A stretch of DNA of 64,000 nucleotides from GWC2-45-44 sp041661665. Its GTDB lineage: Bacteria > Planctomycetota > Phycisphaerae > Sedimentisphaerales > UBA12454. The translations under genes and the position numbers were made by a program. The notes beneath the pieces are model-generated. The model searched no databases and had not been told where the DNA came from. It was given only the letters and a program-made list of their open reading frames with translations. Below, in pieces: positions 52,830 through 62,218 of this stretch. The DNA lies in assembly GCA_041661665.1 (NCBI GenBank), contig JBAZTW010000001.1:1-64000 (forward strand), written 5' to 3'. The first letter of the stretch is position 1, and each line of letters begins with the position of its first letter.

Positions 52830-52904
52830 CGGGGCGTAGCGCAGTTTGGCTAGCGCGTTGGACTGGGGGTCCAAAGGTCGCAGGTTCGAATCCTGTCGCC
52901 CCGA
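52830..52904 (+). tRNA. tRNA-Pro (anticodon GGG)
   Basis: Acceptor stem CGGGGCG pairs with CGCCCCG, discriminator A. The anticodon arm TTGGA-CTGGGGG-TCCAA has the 7-nt loop with GGG at the anticodon positions, reading Pro codons CCC/CCU. T arm CGCAGGTTCGAATCCTG... is normal. CCA is not encoded. A T6 tract follows directly. It stands alone between the EPS operon and pgl. Confidence 0.93.
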
Positions 52905-53159
52905 TTTTTTCTGACAGCAGATTGGAAACCCACAAAAATCCCCGGTCACAGAATTTAAAGTCCGAAATCCTAACCAATCACAAAATTAAACAGATATTAT
53001 AACTCTTTACATAACAAAGAATTACAATCTGGTCAAAGTTGTTTTTTTTTAATTTACTGGCAATTTACAGGTCTAATTGCGATAATGCCATAGGTAAGAC
53101 TTATGCCATATGGGCGATAGCTGTGTGAAATGGCGTTAAAAGGTGAGAGAAATTATGCT

Positions 53160-53915
53160 ATGAAGATAATGAACAATAGCAAAATAAACGTTGTGGATGT
53201 GAAAGACCCCCACGAACTCGCCGCAAGGGCGATGGATATTTTTGCCGACTTGGCAAAACAGGCTGTCGGTGAAAAAAATGTTTTCCATGTGGCCATTTCG
53301 GGCGGAAAAACTCCGCGAAGATTTTACGAACTCCTCGGCACGACCGCCGACAGCGCAAACCTGCCCTGGGATAAGACCGAATTATTCTGGGTTGATGAGC
53401 GATGTGTAGACCCGCAGTCGCAGGAGAGCAATTACAGGCTTGCGAATGAAACGTTTTTAAAAAAAATTCCTATCTCCCCCAAAAATGTTCACCGGATAAT
53501 GGGCGAAACCAATAATTATAATCAGGCTGTCGAAGATTATGACCGCGCACTGCGAAAAATTTTCAATCTCTCGCCAGGCCAATTTCCGCAGTTTGACCTG
53601 ATGGTTCTTGGAATGGGTCCCGATGGCCACATCGGCTCTCTTCTTCCAAATTCTTATGCTCTGTTTGACACGGTTGATCTGGTAACAGTAGTTTATCAGT
53701 TGGAAGGCGGCCTCAATCGTATTACGCTCACACATCCGGTAATATGCGCTGCAAAGCAATTGCTTGTTATGGTATCAGGCACGGAGAAGGCTTCAATTGT
53801 TCGTGATGTACTGCTCGGCAAGCCTGATGAAGTTAAGTATCCCGTTCATACCCTCTGGCCGATACTCGACAAGGTCGTATGGGTTATCGACAGCGATGCC
53901 GCAAAACTGCTATAG
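53160..53915 (+). CDS. pgl: 6-phosphogluconolactonase
   Basis: 251 residues. Hydrolyses 6-phosphogluconolactone in the oxidative pentose phosphate pathway. The family motifs are HVAISGGKTPRRFYELL, FWVDERCV, ESNYRLANETF and LGMGPDGHIGSLLP. ATG 53160 is used (AGGTGAGAG about 13 nt upstream); an in-frame ATG at 53130 would add 10 residues. No zwf or gnd gene lies near. Ends 3 nt before the convergent LysM gene. Confidence 0.92.
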   Translation: MKIMNNSKINVVDVKDPHELAARAMDIFADLAKQAVGEKNVFHVAISGGKTPRRFYELLGTTADSANLPWDKTELFWVDERCVDPQSQESNYRLANETFLKKIPISPKNVHRIMGETNNYNQAVEDYDRALRKIFNLSPGQFPQFDLMVLGMGPDGHIGSLLPNSYALFDTVDLVTVVYQLEGGLNRITLTHPVICAAKQLLVMVSGTEKASIVRDVLLGKPDEVKYPVHTLWPILDKVVWVIDSDAAKLL

Positions 53916-53918
53916 AAT

Positions 53919-54278
53919 TTATTGCGGAATTATCAATCTAATACCAGGCTTGATTATGTTCGGCCCCTTGGGAAACTGCTCCTTATTCGCCTCATAAATT
54001 CTTTTCCACCCGTTGACGTTATTATAATATATTTTTGATATGTCGCTCAGCGTTTGTCCCTGCGCAACAATATGAACTCTGCCGATTTCAACTACAGCGG
54101 ATTTTTCTTCGGGTTTTGTCGGCGGATTTTTCGCCCGTTGAGCCGCAGGTACCGGCTGCTGCGACTCAAATTTTATGGAAGGCTGCTTAATAATCTGTTG
54201 TCGAGTACAGAACCAGACTATGCCTGTTATGCACAGAACAGTTCCCGCCAGCATTCCGGCTTTTACATCTATTCGCAT
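53919..54278 (-). CDS. Membrane-anchored LysM protein
   Basis: 119 residues. One N-terminal membrane helix (about 7-24) and a Pro/Lys-rich linker lead to a C-terminal LysM domain (HIVAQGQTLSDISKIYYNNVNGWKRIYEAN...IIKPGIRLIIP), a peptidoglycan- or chitin-like glycan-binding unit. The ATG follows the secDF stop without any gap (TAA ATG), so it is coupled to the Sec accessory gene. Confidence 0.85.
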   Translation of the reverse strand: MRIDVKAGMLAGTVLCITGIVWFCTRQQIIKQPSIKFESQQPVPAAQRAKNPPTKPEEKSAVVEIGRVHIVAQGQTLSDISKIYYNNVNGWKRIYEANKEQFPKGPNIIKPGIRLIIPQ

Positions 54279-57200
54279 TTATAGGCCGTCGTCTCCATCG
54301 GTTTTTGTCTTCAGGCCAATCAGAAGTACAGGAGCCGCGATAACGATTGTAGAATATACACCGACTATCATACCTATAATCATTATGTAGTTGAAGCTCC
54401 TGAAACCATCGCCGCCGAAGATATACATAATTACTACAGCCAGCATCGTAACAAACGATGTCAGGAAAGTACGAGGCAGCATCTGATTGATACTGTCGTT
54501 AATCATCTGCGGCGTAACTGCTTTGAGTCTGCCTTTGGTTTCACGGATACGGTCGTAGATAACGATGGTGTCGTTTACGCTGTAACCGATGATTGTCAGG
54601 AACGCTGCGATAGCCGCCAAATCAATCTTGAAGTCGCCGATGAGGAGCTTTTGTCCTATCGATGTGTCGCAGAAGTATGTGCTTGCAACCAAAAAGCCCA
54701 AGGCAATGGATACGTCATGAAGCAATGAGAACAACGCACCAAAGCCGTATCTCATATTGCCGAATCGCATTCCAAGATAAATCATCATTGCAACCAGCGA
54801 AAGCACTGAAGCGATAATTGCTCGTGTCTTTGCTTCCTTGCCGAGAGATGCGGAGAATTGAGTTACACGCGACAGTGAAGACTTCAATTCAGCCGCTGCT
54901 GTAATTTTCTTTATCTCGTTTGCAGTAAAGTTCGTCCACTCATCATCACTCAACTGGCGATAGCCCGTGTCAGGCAGAATACTGGCATAAATAAATTTCA
55001 CAGCAGGGGCGTTTGAATCTGTTACGCCTTCGGCCATTATTTTATATCTATACCATGCCATAGATTCCATATCAGGCTTAAATCTCAGGTCGTTGAGACG
55101 CTTTTCCATCTCTGCGATTGTGACTGGTTTGTTTAGTGCAAACTCTATTTTTATGCCATCAATAAAATCGCCAAACTCAGGCGTTTCAGCAACCATTGCA
55201 TCGGTAATCTTTACGCTTGATACTATCTGCGGTCCAAGATTTTCCATTATCTGCAGCTTGTCCTTAAATGCGTTAAGAACAGCCGTGGTTACGATTTCAT
55301 TTACAACAGGCGCTGAAATCTCAGCCTTGTCGCCGAAGGTTTCGCCAAGAATCAAACTGACGACAGACTTATTTGTCTGAGTTGTCGTAATGGTAAATTT
55401 TGCCGGATTTTCACTGTTCTGTGCTACTGTCAGTCCGGTAATCCTGCTGCGTTTATCAACCTGTGCTTTTTCTATAGCATCTGTAACAGTTTCAATTGTT
55501 TCCTGTGAACCTGGCTTAAAAGTTATATCGGCATTCGCCTTGTTGGTTTCAGTAGTAGTGATTTCATACTGAGTTTTTGTGTTTTTGTTGCCTACGCTAT
55601 AAACTCTTGCTGATGAGATTGCAGGGATTTTCAGCATTTCGCCCTGTTTCCTGATGATATCCTCAACCGCGTCTCTGCTCATGCCGCATTCGGACTTGAG
55701 GTCAACCTGGACGCTTGTTCCGCCGGTGAACTCAATATCATATTTGTTATTCTTGCTGTCATCGCGGGTGAAGAATACAATCCAACTGCCTGCGAGCAGT
55801 GACAGAGATATGACCATCATTACAGGAGCAATCTTCATCCAGTTGATATTGATGCTGTTCTTGAAGACCTGAAGCATCATTAACTTGTTCTTCAGCAGGC
55901 CGGTATTCAGCATTAACTGGAAAATTAAGCGGGTTACAATAAGACTTGTAAATACGCTCGATACCAAGCCGATAATAAGGGTAATTGCAAAGCCCTTGAT
56001 TTCTTCTGAGCCTATCATATACAAAATGACGGCTGTGATAATCGTTGTCAGGTTAGAGTCAAAAATAACCCAGAATACTCTGCGATAGCCGTTTTCAATA
56101 GCTGTTCGTATAGATGCGCCTTTGGCCTGTTCTTCACGAATACGCTCGAAAATAAGCACGTTTGCGTCAACGCTCATACCGATTGTCAAAATGATACCCG
56201 CGATACCTGACAGTGTAAATGTTGCGCTGCTCAGAGCCATCATACCAAGTATTATCAATACGTTGATGAACAGAGCTACATCGGCTATAGCGCCGCCAAT
56301 TAGATAATAAAACATCATAAAGCCTGCTACAGCGAGAAAACTGTAATAGCAGGCTGTGATACCCTTGGCGCGGTTGTCGGCTCCGATGAGCGGCCCGATA
56401 GTCTTTTCTGATATCGGAGGCTCAATCAGTCTTGCAGGCAGAGAACCTGCGTTGAGCTTGTTGATCATATCCATCTGCTCTATTTGTGTATAATCGCCTT
56501 CAATAACGCCGCTGCTGCGAATTGCACTCCTGATATTCGGGGCAGATATAGCAACGCCGTCAAGAGTAATGCAAAGCGGTCTTTGAAGATTATTTCTTGT
56601 TACATCGTAGAACAGCGAAGCTCCCACTTCGTCGAAGTTAAACGCGATAGCTCTTTTGCCGAGCTGGTCGGACGATGCGCTGGACTTTTCGAGTTTCCAT
56701 GGTTTTTTGCCGCTGTTCCTAAGCAGGCATTCGCCTTTCTGATTACTCGTAAGAACATAATACTTTTCAGCGAATGAGCCAACGACAATCGGATTTCTTT
56801 CGCTTGGCTGCCATGAGGGGTCTTCAGGGGTTTCTATCAGTATCCACACATATTTGTTATCTGATGCCAATTTTGGCCCTTTGGTTTTGAGCGCTTCGGC
56901 ATAAGCGTTCATTTCCTCTTTGTTGGTTCTGCCGTCATCGAGTTTTGGCAGAATACGGAATTCAAGAACGCCGGCGCCTTTAAGCATTCTCTTGACATCT
57001 TCCGGGCCGTCAATTCTGCCTCTTACTAAGCGGTAATCCTTAAAGACAGCATCCAATGCGTCAATTTTTTCAGCTCTTGACGGGAATGCGGCTTTGAACT
57101 GGTCGAGCATCTCGGTGCGTTTAACGGATTTTTCGGGCATTTCAAGTATTTCAGTGAGCGAATCAATGCCGAGATTGAAATTTTTCAGTTTGTCTTCAGC

Positions 57201-57989
57201 CTGCTTATACACGGCGTTAAGGCCGGTCTGGGGCGTGGTCAGTTCATTGACCACCTGCGACCACTGCTGATAACCTCGTATATACTCCTCAACCTGTGGA
57301 CGCGTTTTTTGTGCGGTAGAAGAATTTGCATCTGTGATAAGCTGGTTAATCTTAGTTGTCTGACCGTTCGGGTCAAGACTGCTCCATGATGATGCAAGCG
57401 AAACAAGCGATGAGTCGTTTATGCCGCTTTTTTGAAGTTCTGATGATATTGTGCTTAATGTTGTTTTCAGGGAGTCTCTTTTTTCCTGCGCGGCTTTCCT
57501 TGCATCATAGGCAGCAGACAGACCTGTGAGAATTTCATTTCTGTCGTTGCTGTCACCTGCCATTTGAGCAAAGAGTGCGGCTCTTTCTTCGGCAGGTTTT
57601 GTCAATGCTCTTCGTATTATAGCAGGATTGATATTGTCTTTGGTGATAGCTTCGACAGCCTTGTCATAAGTCTGCCTTTTCTTGTAGGTGTCCGCGCTTG
57701 ACAGAGGCACCTGGATTTCGATTCGCGTGTCTCCCTGCGGCCGCATAATGATGTTCTGCACATTACCCGGGTCGATACGTTTCATCAGGATAGGAATAAA
57801 CTTTTGCGACAGGCCATCAGCTTCCTGTGGGGTTAACCCTGTGGTGTCTATTTCATAGATAAGGCTTGTGCCGCCGGCTAAATCAATGCCGGGCTTCAGC
57901 GTCTCCGAAGGCGGATATAACTGGAAAGCTATAAAAACCACAAGAATAAATACACCTATAAGTCCGAAACGTACAACATTTCTATCCAT
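54279..57989 (-). CDS. secDF: Fused SecD-SecF protein translocase accessory subunit
   Basis: 1236 residues, longer than usual fused SecDF (about 750-1000). The SecD half starts with a membrane helix and DLAGGTSLIYEID, followed by a large periplasmic region with a helical insert (about 120-330), then SISGVIEGDYT-like P1 sequences and GMSVDANVLIFERIREE in the membrane part. The SecF half has FTGGTSVQVDL and GYSVNDTIVIYDRIRETKG. It uses the proton gradient to aid late secretion with SecYEG. ATG 57989 has AGGGA upstream; the ATG 36 nt earlier is disfavoured. Follows yajC, as usual. Confidence 0.94.
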   Translation of the reverse strand: MDRNVVRFGLIGVFILVVFIAFQLYPPSETLKPGIDLAGGTSLIYEIDTTGLTPQEADGLSQKFIPILMKRIDPGNVQNIIMRPQGDTRIEIQVPLSSADTYKKRQTYDKAVEAITKDNINPAIIRRALTKPAEERAALFAQMAGDSNDRNEILTGLSAAYDARKAAQEKRDSLKTTLSTISSELQKSGINDSSLVSLASSWSSLDPNGQTTKINQLITDANSSTAQKTRPQVEEYIRGYQQWSQVVNELTTPQTGLNAVYKQAEDKLKNFNLGIDSLTEILEMPEKSVKRTEMLDQFKAAFPSRAEKIDALDAVFKDYRLVRGRIDGPEDVKRMLKGAGVLEFRILPKLDDGRTNKEEMNAYAEALKTKGPKLASDNKYVWILIETPEDPSWQPSERNPIVVGSFAEKYYVLTSNQKGECLLRNSGKKPWKLEKSSASSDQLGKRAIAFNFDEVGASLFYDVTRNNLQRPLCITLDGVAISAPNIRSAIRSSGVIEGDYTQIEQMDMINKLNAGSLPARLIEPPISEKTIGPLIGADNRAKGITACYYSFLAVAGFMMFYYLIGGAIADVALFINVLIILGMMALSSATFTLSGIAGIILTIGMSVDANVLIFERIREEQAKGASIRTAIENGYRRVFWVIFDSNLTTIITAVILYMIGSEEIKGFAITLIIGLVSSVFTSLIVTRLIFQLMLNTGLLKNKLMMLQVFKNSININWMKIAPVMMVISLSLLAGSWIVFFTRDDSKNNKYDIEFTGGTSVQVDLKSECGMSRDAVEDIIRKQGEMLKIPAISSARVYSVGNKNTKTQYEITTTETNKANADITFKPGSQETIETVTDAIEKAQVDKRSRITGLTVAQNSENPAKFTITTTQTNKSVVSLILGETFGDKAEISAPVVNEIVTTAVLNAFKDKLQIMENLGPQIVSSVKITDAMVAETPEFGDFIDGIKIEFALNKPVTIAEMEKRLNDLRFKPDMESMAWYRYKIMAEGVTDSNAPAVKFIYASILPDTGYRQLSDDEWTNFTANEIKKITAAAELKSSLSRVTQFSASLGKEAKTRAIIASVLSLVAMMIYLGMRFGNMRYGFGALFSLLHDVSIALGFLVASTYFCDTSIGQKLLIGDFKIDLAAIAAFLTIIGYSVNDTIVIYDRIRETKGRLKAVTPQMINDSINQMLPRTFLTSFVTMLAVVIMYIFGGDGFRSFNYIMIIGMIVGVYSTIVIAAPVLLIGLKTKTDGDDGL

Positions 57990-58064
57990 TATTAATTCCC
58001 TGAAAAAGTTTATATTAGCAGGCATTAGCCGCAGACTACTGACTACTGGCTATTGACTATTGTT

Positions 58065-58478
58065 TTATTTCTGTTCTATTACTCTGCTTACTGCTGAAGG
58101 CAGAACGCGAAGCTTCGTATTATTCGCCTCGTCAATCTTGAGAACGACTTCTGTCTCGCTAACTTCAAGAACAGTACCGAGTATTCCGCCAATGGTCTGA
58201 ACTCTGTCGTTTTTCTTCAGCGACATTATCATTTGTTTCTGCTGCTGCTGTTTCTTGCGCGGACCTCTGAACATTATGAAATACATAACCACAAAAATCA
58301 AACCGATGAAAATAAACTGCTGCCACTGTGCCTTCGGATTTTTTACAACAGGCGTTGCAGCCCCGTTCGGGTCTGTCTGTACTGTTGTGCCTGTTGTCTG
58401 CTGACTTTCCTTGGAAATATCTTCAGCCTTAATTACTTCTGGTGCGTTGGCTTCCGCCAAAATTCCTAAAACTTCCAT
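58065..58478 (-). CDS. yajC: Sec translocase accessory subunit YajC
   Basis: 137 residues. One membrane helix (about 53-71: QFIFIGLIFVVMYFIMF) followed by RGPRKKQQQQKQMIMSLKKNDRVQTIGGILGTV, the YajC signature. The N-terminal 50 residues are longer and more acidic than usual. It works with SecDF, whose gene starts 75 nt downstream. AAAGGA lies 10 nt before the ATG. Confidence 0.94.
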   Translation of the reverse strand: MEVLGILAEANAPEVIKAEDISKESQQTTGTTVQTDPNGAATPVVKNPKAQWQQFIFIGLIFVVMYFIMFRGPRKKQQQQKQMIMSLKKNDRVQTIGGILGTVLEVSETEVVLKIDEANNTKLRVLPSAVSRVIEQK

Positions 58479-58501
58479 TCATAATCCTTTCTATTGTTTT
58501 T

Positions 58502-59647
58502 CTATGCCTGTTGGCTAATTTCCTTATCATTATTTTTCCTGGCATAAGCGGGACTTTTCAAAGCCTGCTCCGACCAGCTATTAAACATACCATTTTCTAT
58601 ATTTTTTCGTATTTTGTCCATTAAATTATGATAAAAAACTATATTATGCAGCGAAAGCATAATCGGGCCGAGCATTTCGCCGGTATTAAAAAAGTGTCGA
58701 ATCGCCGATTTACTGAATGTTTTGCAGCAAAGACACCCGCAATTTGGGTCCACGGGCGTAAAATCATCCGCAAAAGCCGCATTTCTTAGCCGGATAGCGC
58801 CATTTTGAGTAAAAGCAAGGGCATTTCGGCCATTCCGCGTCGGCATCACGCAGTCGAACATATCAATTCCAGCCTGTACCGCCTGAATAATATCCGCAGG
58901 CGTGCCTACACCCATAAGGTATCGGGGTTTATTCGCAGGCAGCAGCGGGGCGGCAAACCGAACGGTTTTTATCATATTTTCCGTGCCTTCGCCGACGCTT
59001 AAACCGCCGAGGGCGTAGCCGGGAAAATCCATTTTTATCAGCTCACTTGCGCAATTTTTACGCAAATTTTCGTCAGTTTGCCCCTGGACTATGCCGAAAA
59101 GGAGCTGCTTTTCATTGGAATGCGAGTTTTTGCAGATTTTTGCCCACTTTATCGTGCGTTCTACGGCTTTTTCCTGCTCCTTTTGCGGTGCATCAAACGC
59201 CGGACACTGGTCGAAACACATTATAATATCCGCCCCAAGCCGATTTTGGATATTTGTCGCAATAGCAGCATCGAGTTTGATTTTTGTCCCATCATAAGGA
59301 CTGGAAAATTCCGTGCCGTCATCGGTTATAGAATTTATAGAACTGAGCGAAAAAACCTGAAATCCGCCGCTGTCTGTCAAAATAGGCTTGTCCCAGGCCA
59401 TAAGTTTGTGCAGCCCGCCGGCCTTTTCGACAACTTCAATGCCGGGGCGTAATAACATATGAAATGTGTTTGCCAAAATTATCTGGCTGCCCGCCTCGAC
59501 TAATTGCGCAGGCAAAATTCCCTTTACCGCGCCTTTTGTCCCGACAGGCATAAAAACAGGAGTTTTTATTGCACCGTGAAAAGTCCGCAGCAATCCGGTT
59601 CGAGCATTGCTTTGTGCATCTGATTTGATTATTTCAAAAACGCTCAT
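58502..59647 (-). CDS. tgt: tRNA-guanine transglycosylase
   Basis: 381 residues. Exchanges guanine-34 for preQ1 in GUN-anticodon tRNAs on the way to queuosine. Asp92 (LTDSGGFQVFSL) and the nucleophile Asp265 (IDMFDCVMPTRNGR) are present, as are the zinc ligands Cys303, Cys305, Cys308 and His334. The tgt-yajC-secDF order is a widespread bacterial arrangement. Starts 3 nt after the cobO stop. Confidence 0.96.
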   Translation of the reverse strand: MSVFEIIKSDAQSNARTGLLRTFHGAIKTPVFMPVGTKGAVKGILPAQLVEAGSQIILANTFHMLLRPGIEVVEKAGGLHKLMAWDKPILTDSGGFQVFSLSSINSITDDGTEFSSPYDGTKIKLDAAIATNIQNRLGADIIMCFDQCPAFDAPQKEQEKAVERTIKWAKICKNSHSNEKQLLFGIVQGQTDENLRKNCASELIKMDFPGYALGGLSVGEGTENMIKTVRFAAPLLPANKPRYLMGVGTPADIIQAVQAGIDMFDCVMPTRNGRNALAFTQNGAIRLRNAAFADDFTPVDPNCGCLCCKTFSKSAIRHFFNTGEMLGPIMLSLHNIVFYHNLMDKIRKNIENGMFNSWSEQALKSPAYARKNNDKEISQQA

Positions 59648-59650
59648 TGG

Positions 59651-60193
59651 CTAAAATTCAATTCCCTTTCTGCCGGCGACGTTTTTGTTGTACGGATGTT
59701 TGATTTCTTTCATCTCCGTAACAAGGTCAGCCATTTCGTTCATCTCTTTTGTCGCTCCTCTGCCGGTCAGAACAATTTCAACCGAACTGTCTTTCGATTC
59801 GATTATATTTTTAACCCATTCGAGTTGGGCTAATTTTTTGGAAACACAAAAGATAATTTCATCGAGAATTATAATATCATATTTTTTCTGCTTAGCCTGC
59901 TCCGCGATTTTTTCGCACGCCTCGGCGATTTTATTTCGAGTATTTTCGACCGCGGCCTTATCATCAAACGACTTTCTCATATCCCATTCAGCGTCAATAG
60001 GCAAAATCTCAATTGGCAGATTGCTTTTCGCAATTGCCTTTCTTTCGCCTGTTTCCACAGAAGGAGGTTTGAGAAATTGATATATAACGACCTTTTTACC
60101 CCATCCTGCTGCACGAACCGCAAGACCGAACGCCGCGGTGGTTTTCCCCTTGCCATTGCCCGTGTAAATTTGCACCAATCCCTTTTCAGTCAT
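59651..60193 (-). CDS. cobO: Cob(I)alamin / cob(I)yrinic acid a,c-diamide adenosyltransferase
   Basis: 180 residues. P-loop enzyme (IYTGNGKGKTTAAFGLAVRAAG near the N-terminus) that transfers adenosyl from ATP to corrinoid cobalt. IIILDEII and LTGRGA complete the family pattern. Supports use or salvage of B12; a corrinoid role is also conceivable for the UroD-like protein at 25939. It lies between the pseudouridine synthase and tgt. Confidence 0.92.
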   Translation of the reverse strand: MTEKGLVQIYTGNGKGKTTAAFGLAVRAAGWGKKVVIYQFLKPPSVETGERKAIAKSNLPIEILPIDAEWDMRKSFDDKAAVENTRNKIAEACEKIAEQAKQKKYDIIILDEIIFCVSKKLAQLEWVKNIIESKDSSVEIVLTGRGATKEMNEMADLVTEMKEIKHPYNKNVAGRKGIEF

Positions 60194-60204
60194 TCTGCAC
60201 TCTT

Positions 60205-60999
60205 TTATATTGCTTCTGCGTTCAATAACTTGCTGATATTTTCCTGATTATCAAACGCCTTTTCTCCATCCGGATTATATTTTGTGAGCATTTTAACTGT
60301 CGCTTTGAATTTCTTTTCCAATGGTGCGACGATGCTCAATTTCTGGCCATCTTTATAATTTTCAATTTCAATCTGATACGCGCAAAGCGTCAGCCGTTCT
60401 ATCAGCGGCTTTTCCTCCGCGTATTTGGCCAGCCTGTATCCATGTTTGAAACTCGACAGCATAATAGGCTCATCCTGCCCATACGATGGGTCGATTACAA
60501 GCCCCATTCCGCAATGCTGCAAATGCACCCGAATCTGATGCGCTATATGCGTCAAAGGCTCAAGCGCCAGCAGGCTGATACTGCCGAAGTCAGCTAATTT
60601 TTGCCATTTGGTCTGCGCTGTTCTGCCGTCCTTCGGGTCTATCCGCATCCGCTGTTGATGTCTGGGGTCTTCACCAATAGGCTCATCGACAACGCCGGTC
60701 TTTTCATCGCCCGCCGATGTTACCAGAGCCAGGTACATCATTTTCACCTGCCCGCTATCGAACAATTGAACCATCTTTTTCTGCGAATCAGCCGTTTTCG
60801 CTAAAATAATTATTCCGCTCGCTTCCCTGTCGAGATGGTGAATAACATTCAGCTTTTTATCATCTTTTCGTTGATTTTGAAGCAGGCCTGTAAGATTTTC
60901 TTTCCCAAATCTGTCAGTTCCGACACTAACTCCGGCAGGCTTATTAACCGCAACAATATCGTCATCTTCGTAAATTATTTCTATTATATTCTTCGCCAT
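60205..60999 (-). CDS. RluA-family pseudouridine synthase
   Basis: 264 residues. Catalytic Asp57 lies in HHLDREASGIIILAKT; the family's usual HRLDxxTSG is here HHLDREASG, with His for Arg and Ala for Thr. DDDIVAVNKPAGVSV and HQIRVHLQHCGMGLVIDPSYG are typical. There is no S4 domain. The RNA target (rRNA or tRNA) cannot be told. It is first of the minus-strand run rluA-cobO-tgt-yajC-secDF-lysM. Confidence 0.9.
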   Translation of the reverse strand: MAKNIIEIIYEDDDIVAVNKPAGVSVGTDRFGKENLTGLLQNQRKDDKKLNVIHHLDREASGIIILAKTADSQKKMVQLFDSGQVKMMYLALVTSAGDEKTGVVDEPIGEDPRHQQRMRIDPKDGRTAQTKWQKLADFGSISLLALEPLTHIAHQIRVHLQHCGMGLVIDPSYGQDEPIMLSSFKHGYRLAKYAEEKPLIERLTLCAYQIEIENYKDGQKLSIVAPLEKKFKATVKMLTKYNPDGEKAFDNQENISKLLNAEAI

Positions 61000-61100
61000 A
61001 GTTTCTTGCTTTTTATTTCCCTAAAATACTTTGGCCGGTATTATAAGCCAAACCGCTCCCAAAACCACACTTTTTATGTAATTGTACAATAATTCTGGAT

Positions 61101-61304
61101 ATGAAATTCAGGCTGAAAACAGGGGGTAAAACTTGCGCGCGACTCGAAAATAAAGGACTTATGTCAAAAGCGCAAGTGAATTTCGATAAAAACGCGCAAG
61201 AAATGTTGCAAAAATCGAGCATAAAGTTGCAAAATTCAAGCAAAGTTTTGCATGAAACGAGCAAAATTCTGCAACATTTTGCAAAATTTTGCAAAAAAAC
61301 GTAA
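61101..61304 (+). CDS. Doubtful small coiled-coil ORF
   Basis: 67 codons. From residue 22 the frame reads as an amphipathic helix (MLQKSSIKLQNSSKVLHETS). The DNA below is a low-complexity GCAAAA/TTTTGC tract and there is no clear ribosome binding site, so it may be a non-coding repeat that stays open by composition. Confidence 0.2.
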   Translation: MKFRLKTGGKTCARLENKGLMSKAQVNFDKNAQEMLQKSSIKLQNSSKVLHETSKILQHFAKFCKKT

Positions 61305-61455
61305 AATTTCGATGAGCTTTCGTCAAGTTTTGAACGGTTTTAACCACGGATTACACGGATTTCACGGATTTTTTTAAACAGGATAACGGGATTGACGGGA
61401 TGACTTTAACCGCGGATTTACGCGGATTTTTAACGAGTTTTGAACGGTTTTTATA

Positions 61456-61480
61456 GCCACAAAGGCGCAAAGACACAAAG
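61456..61480. repeat. Dispersed repeat (GCCACAAAGGCGCAAAGACAC type)
   Basis: One arm of the family found at 8639-8708, 14502-14542 and 41216-41296, here without its inverted partner. Confidence 0.65.
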
Positions 61481-61498
61481 AAAAACAGATATAAAATA

Positions 61499-61525
61499 GC
61501 CACAGAGGACACAGAGACCACAGAG
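61499..61525. repeat. 27-bp repeat, second copy
   Basis: Matches the copy inside the Rhs gene (16125-16151) except for one base. Confidence 0.7.
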
Positions 61526-61602
61526 GTTTTGTTTTTTTTAGACGCTGACTCGTGCTTCGTAGCGAAGTCGCTACTTCGCAGAGTAGCATTTCGCGGATTT
61601 TC

Positions 61603-61658
61603 TTTAGACGGGATAACTCGCCGTGATGCGTATCGCAGCGGGCAGGATTGGCAGGATA
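61603..61658. repeat. GGATAACTCGCC repeat module, second copy
   Basis: TTTAGACGGGATAACTCGCC and the following bases match 16363-16418 except for a few transitions. In the other copy the centre is the palindrome CGATGCGCATCG. Confidence 0.65.
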
Positions 61659-61767
61659 GGGGTTAGGGTGGAGGGGATAGGGGATAGGATTGAAAATTGA
61701 AGTTTGTTATTCACTTTTCACTGTTTCCCATTATAATCAATCCTGTTATTTTATTAAGGAGATAACT

Positions 61768-62175
61768 ATGACCATCGAAGAAATGAAACAGTTCGTAAAG
61801 CAGAGCGGCTGGGGCTACTTAGCCACAACAGATGGCAAAAATGTCGGCAATCGCCCAATGGCAGGCTTAGCCTGGAAGGATAACTATTTATTATGTGCGA
61901 CCTTCACCCCGTCCGACAAGGTTAATCAGCTTAAAAAAGTTCCTTATGCCGAATATTGTTTTTGCGATTCTACCGGCAAACACGTTCGCATCGCAGGGGC
62001 TTGTTCGATTAGCACCGATAACGCCGAAAAACTCTGGCTCTATAATCAACTGCCGGAACTGGCAAAATATTTCCCCGACCCCGCCATGCCGGAGTATGTG
62101 ATTATTAAGATGATGCCCGACAATATCCGCGTAATGTCCGGCACTGATATGACCTACGAACAGGTGGGAATTTAA
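61768..62175 (+). CDS. Pyridoxamine 5'-phosphate oxidase-family flavin-binding protein
   Basis: 135 residues. Split-barrel FMN-binding fold: MTIEEMKQFVKQSGWGYLAT then GKNVGNRPMAGL. Small relatives are of unknown function and bind FMN or F420; true PdxH is longer. AAGGAG lies 7 nt before ATG 61768; the earlier in-frame ATG at 61690 lacks a site and reads through AT-rich leader. Confidence 0.8.
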   Translation: MTIEEMKQFVKQSGWGYLATTDGKNVGNRPMAGLAWKDNYLLCATFTPSDKVNQLKKVPYAEYCFCDSTGKHVRIAGACSISTDNAEKLWLYNQLPELAKYFPDPAMPEYVIIKMMPDNIRVMSGTDMTYEQVGI

Positions 62176-62218
62176 TAAACAGGCTATTGCTATTTGTATG
62201 AAATTTGGAGTGTTTGAT

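Larger units (their letters stand above)
61000..61767. other. Repeat island
   Basis: 768 nt without a certain gene. It holds a GCAAAATTTTGC-rich low-complexity part (61195-61305), GAGTTTTGAACGGTTTT words (61326, 61434; also 1697), CACGGATT words, the repeat 61456-61480, the 27-bp repeat 61499-61525, the inverted copy of 16500-16516 at 61547-61563 and the GGATAACTCGCC module 61603-61658. Confidence 0.65.

Noticed and set aside
61195..61305. GCAAAATTTTGC-rich tract as protein-binding iterons
   Set aside because: Irregular spacing and general AT-rich low complexity, like other intergenic tracts in the window.
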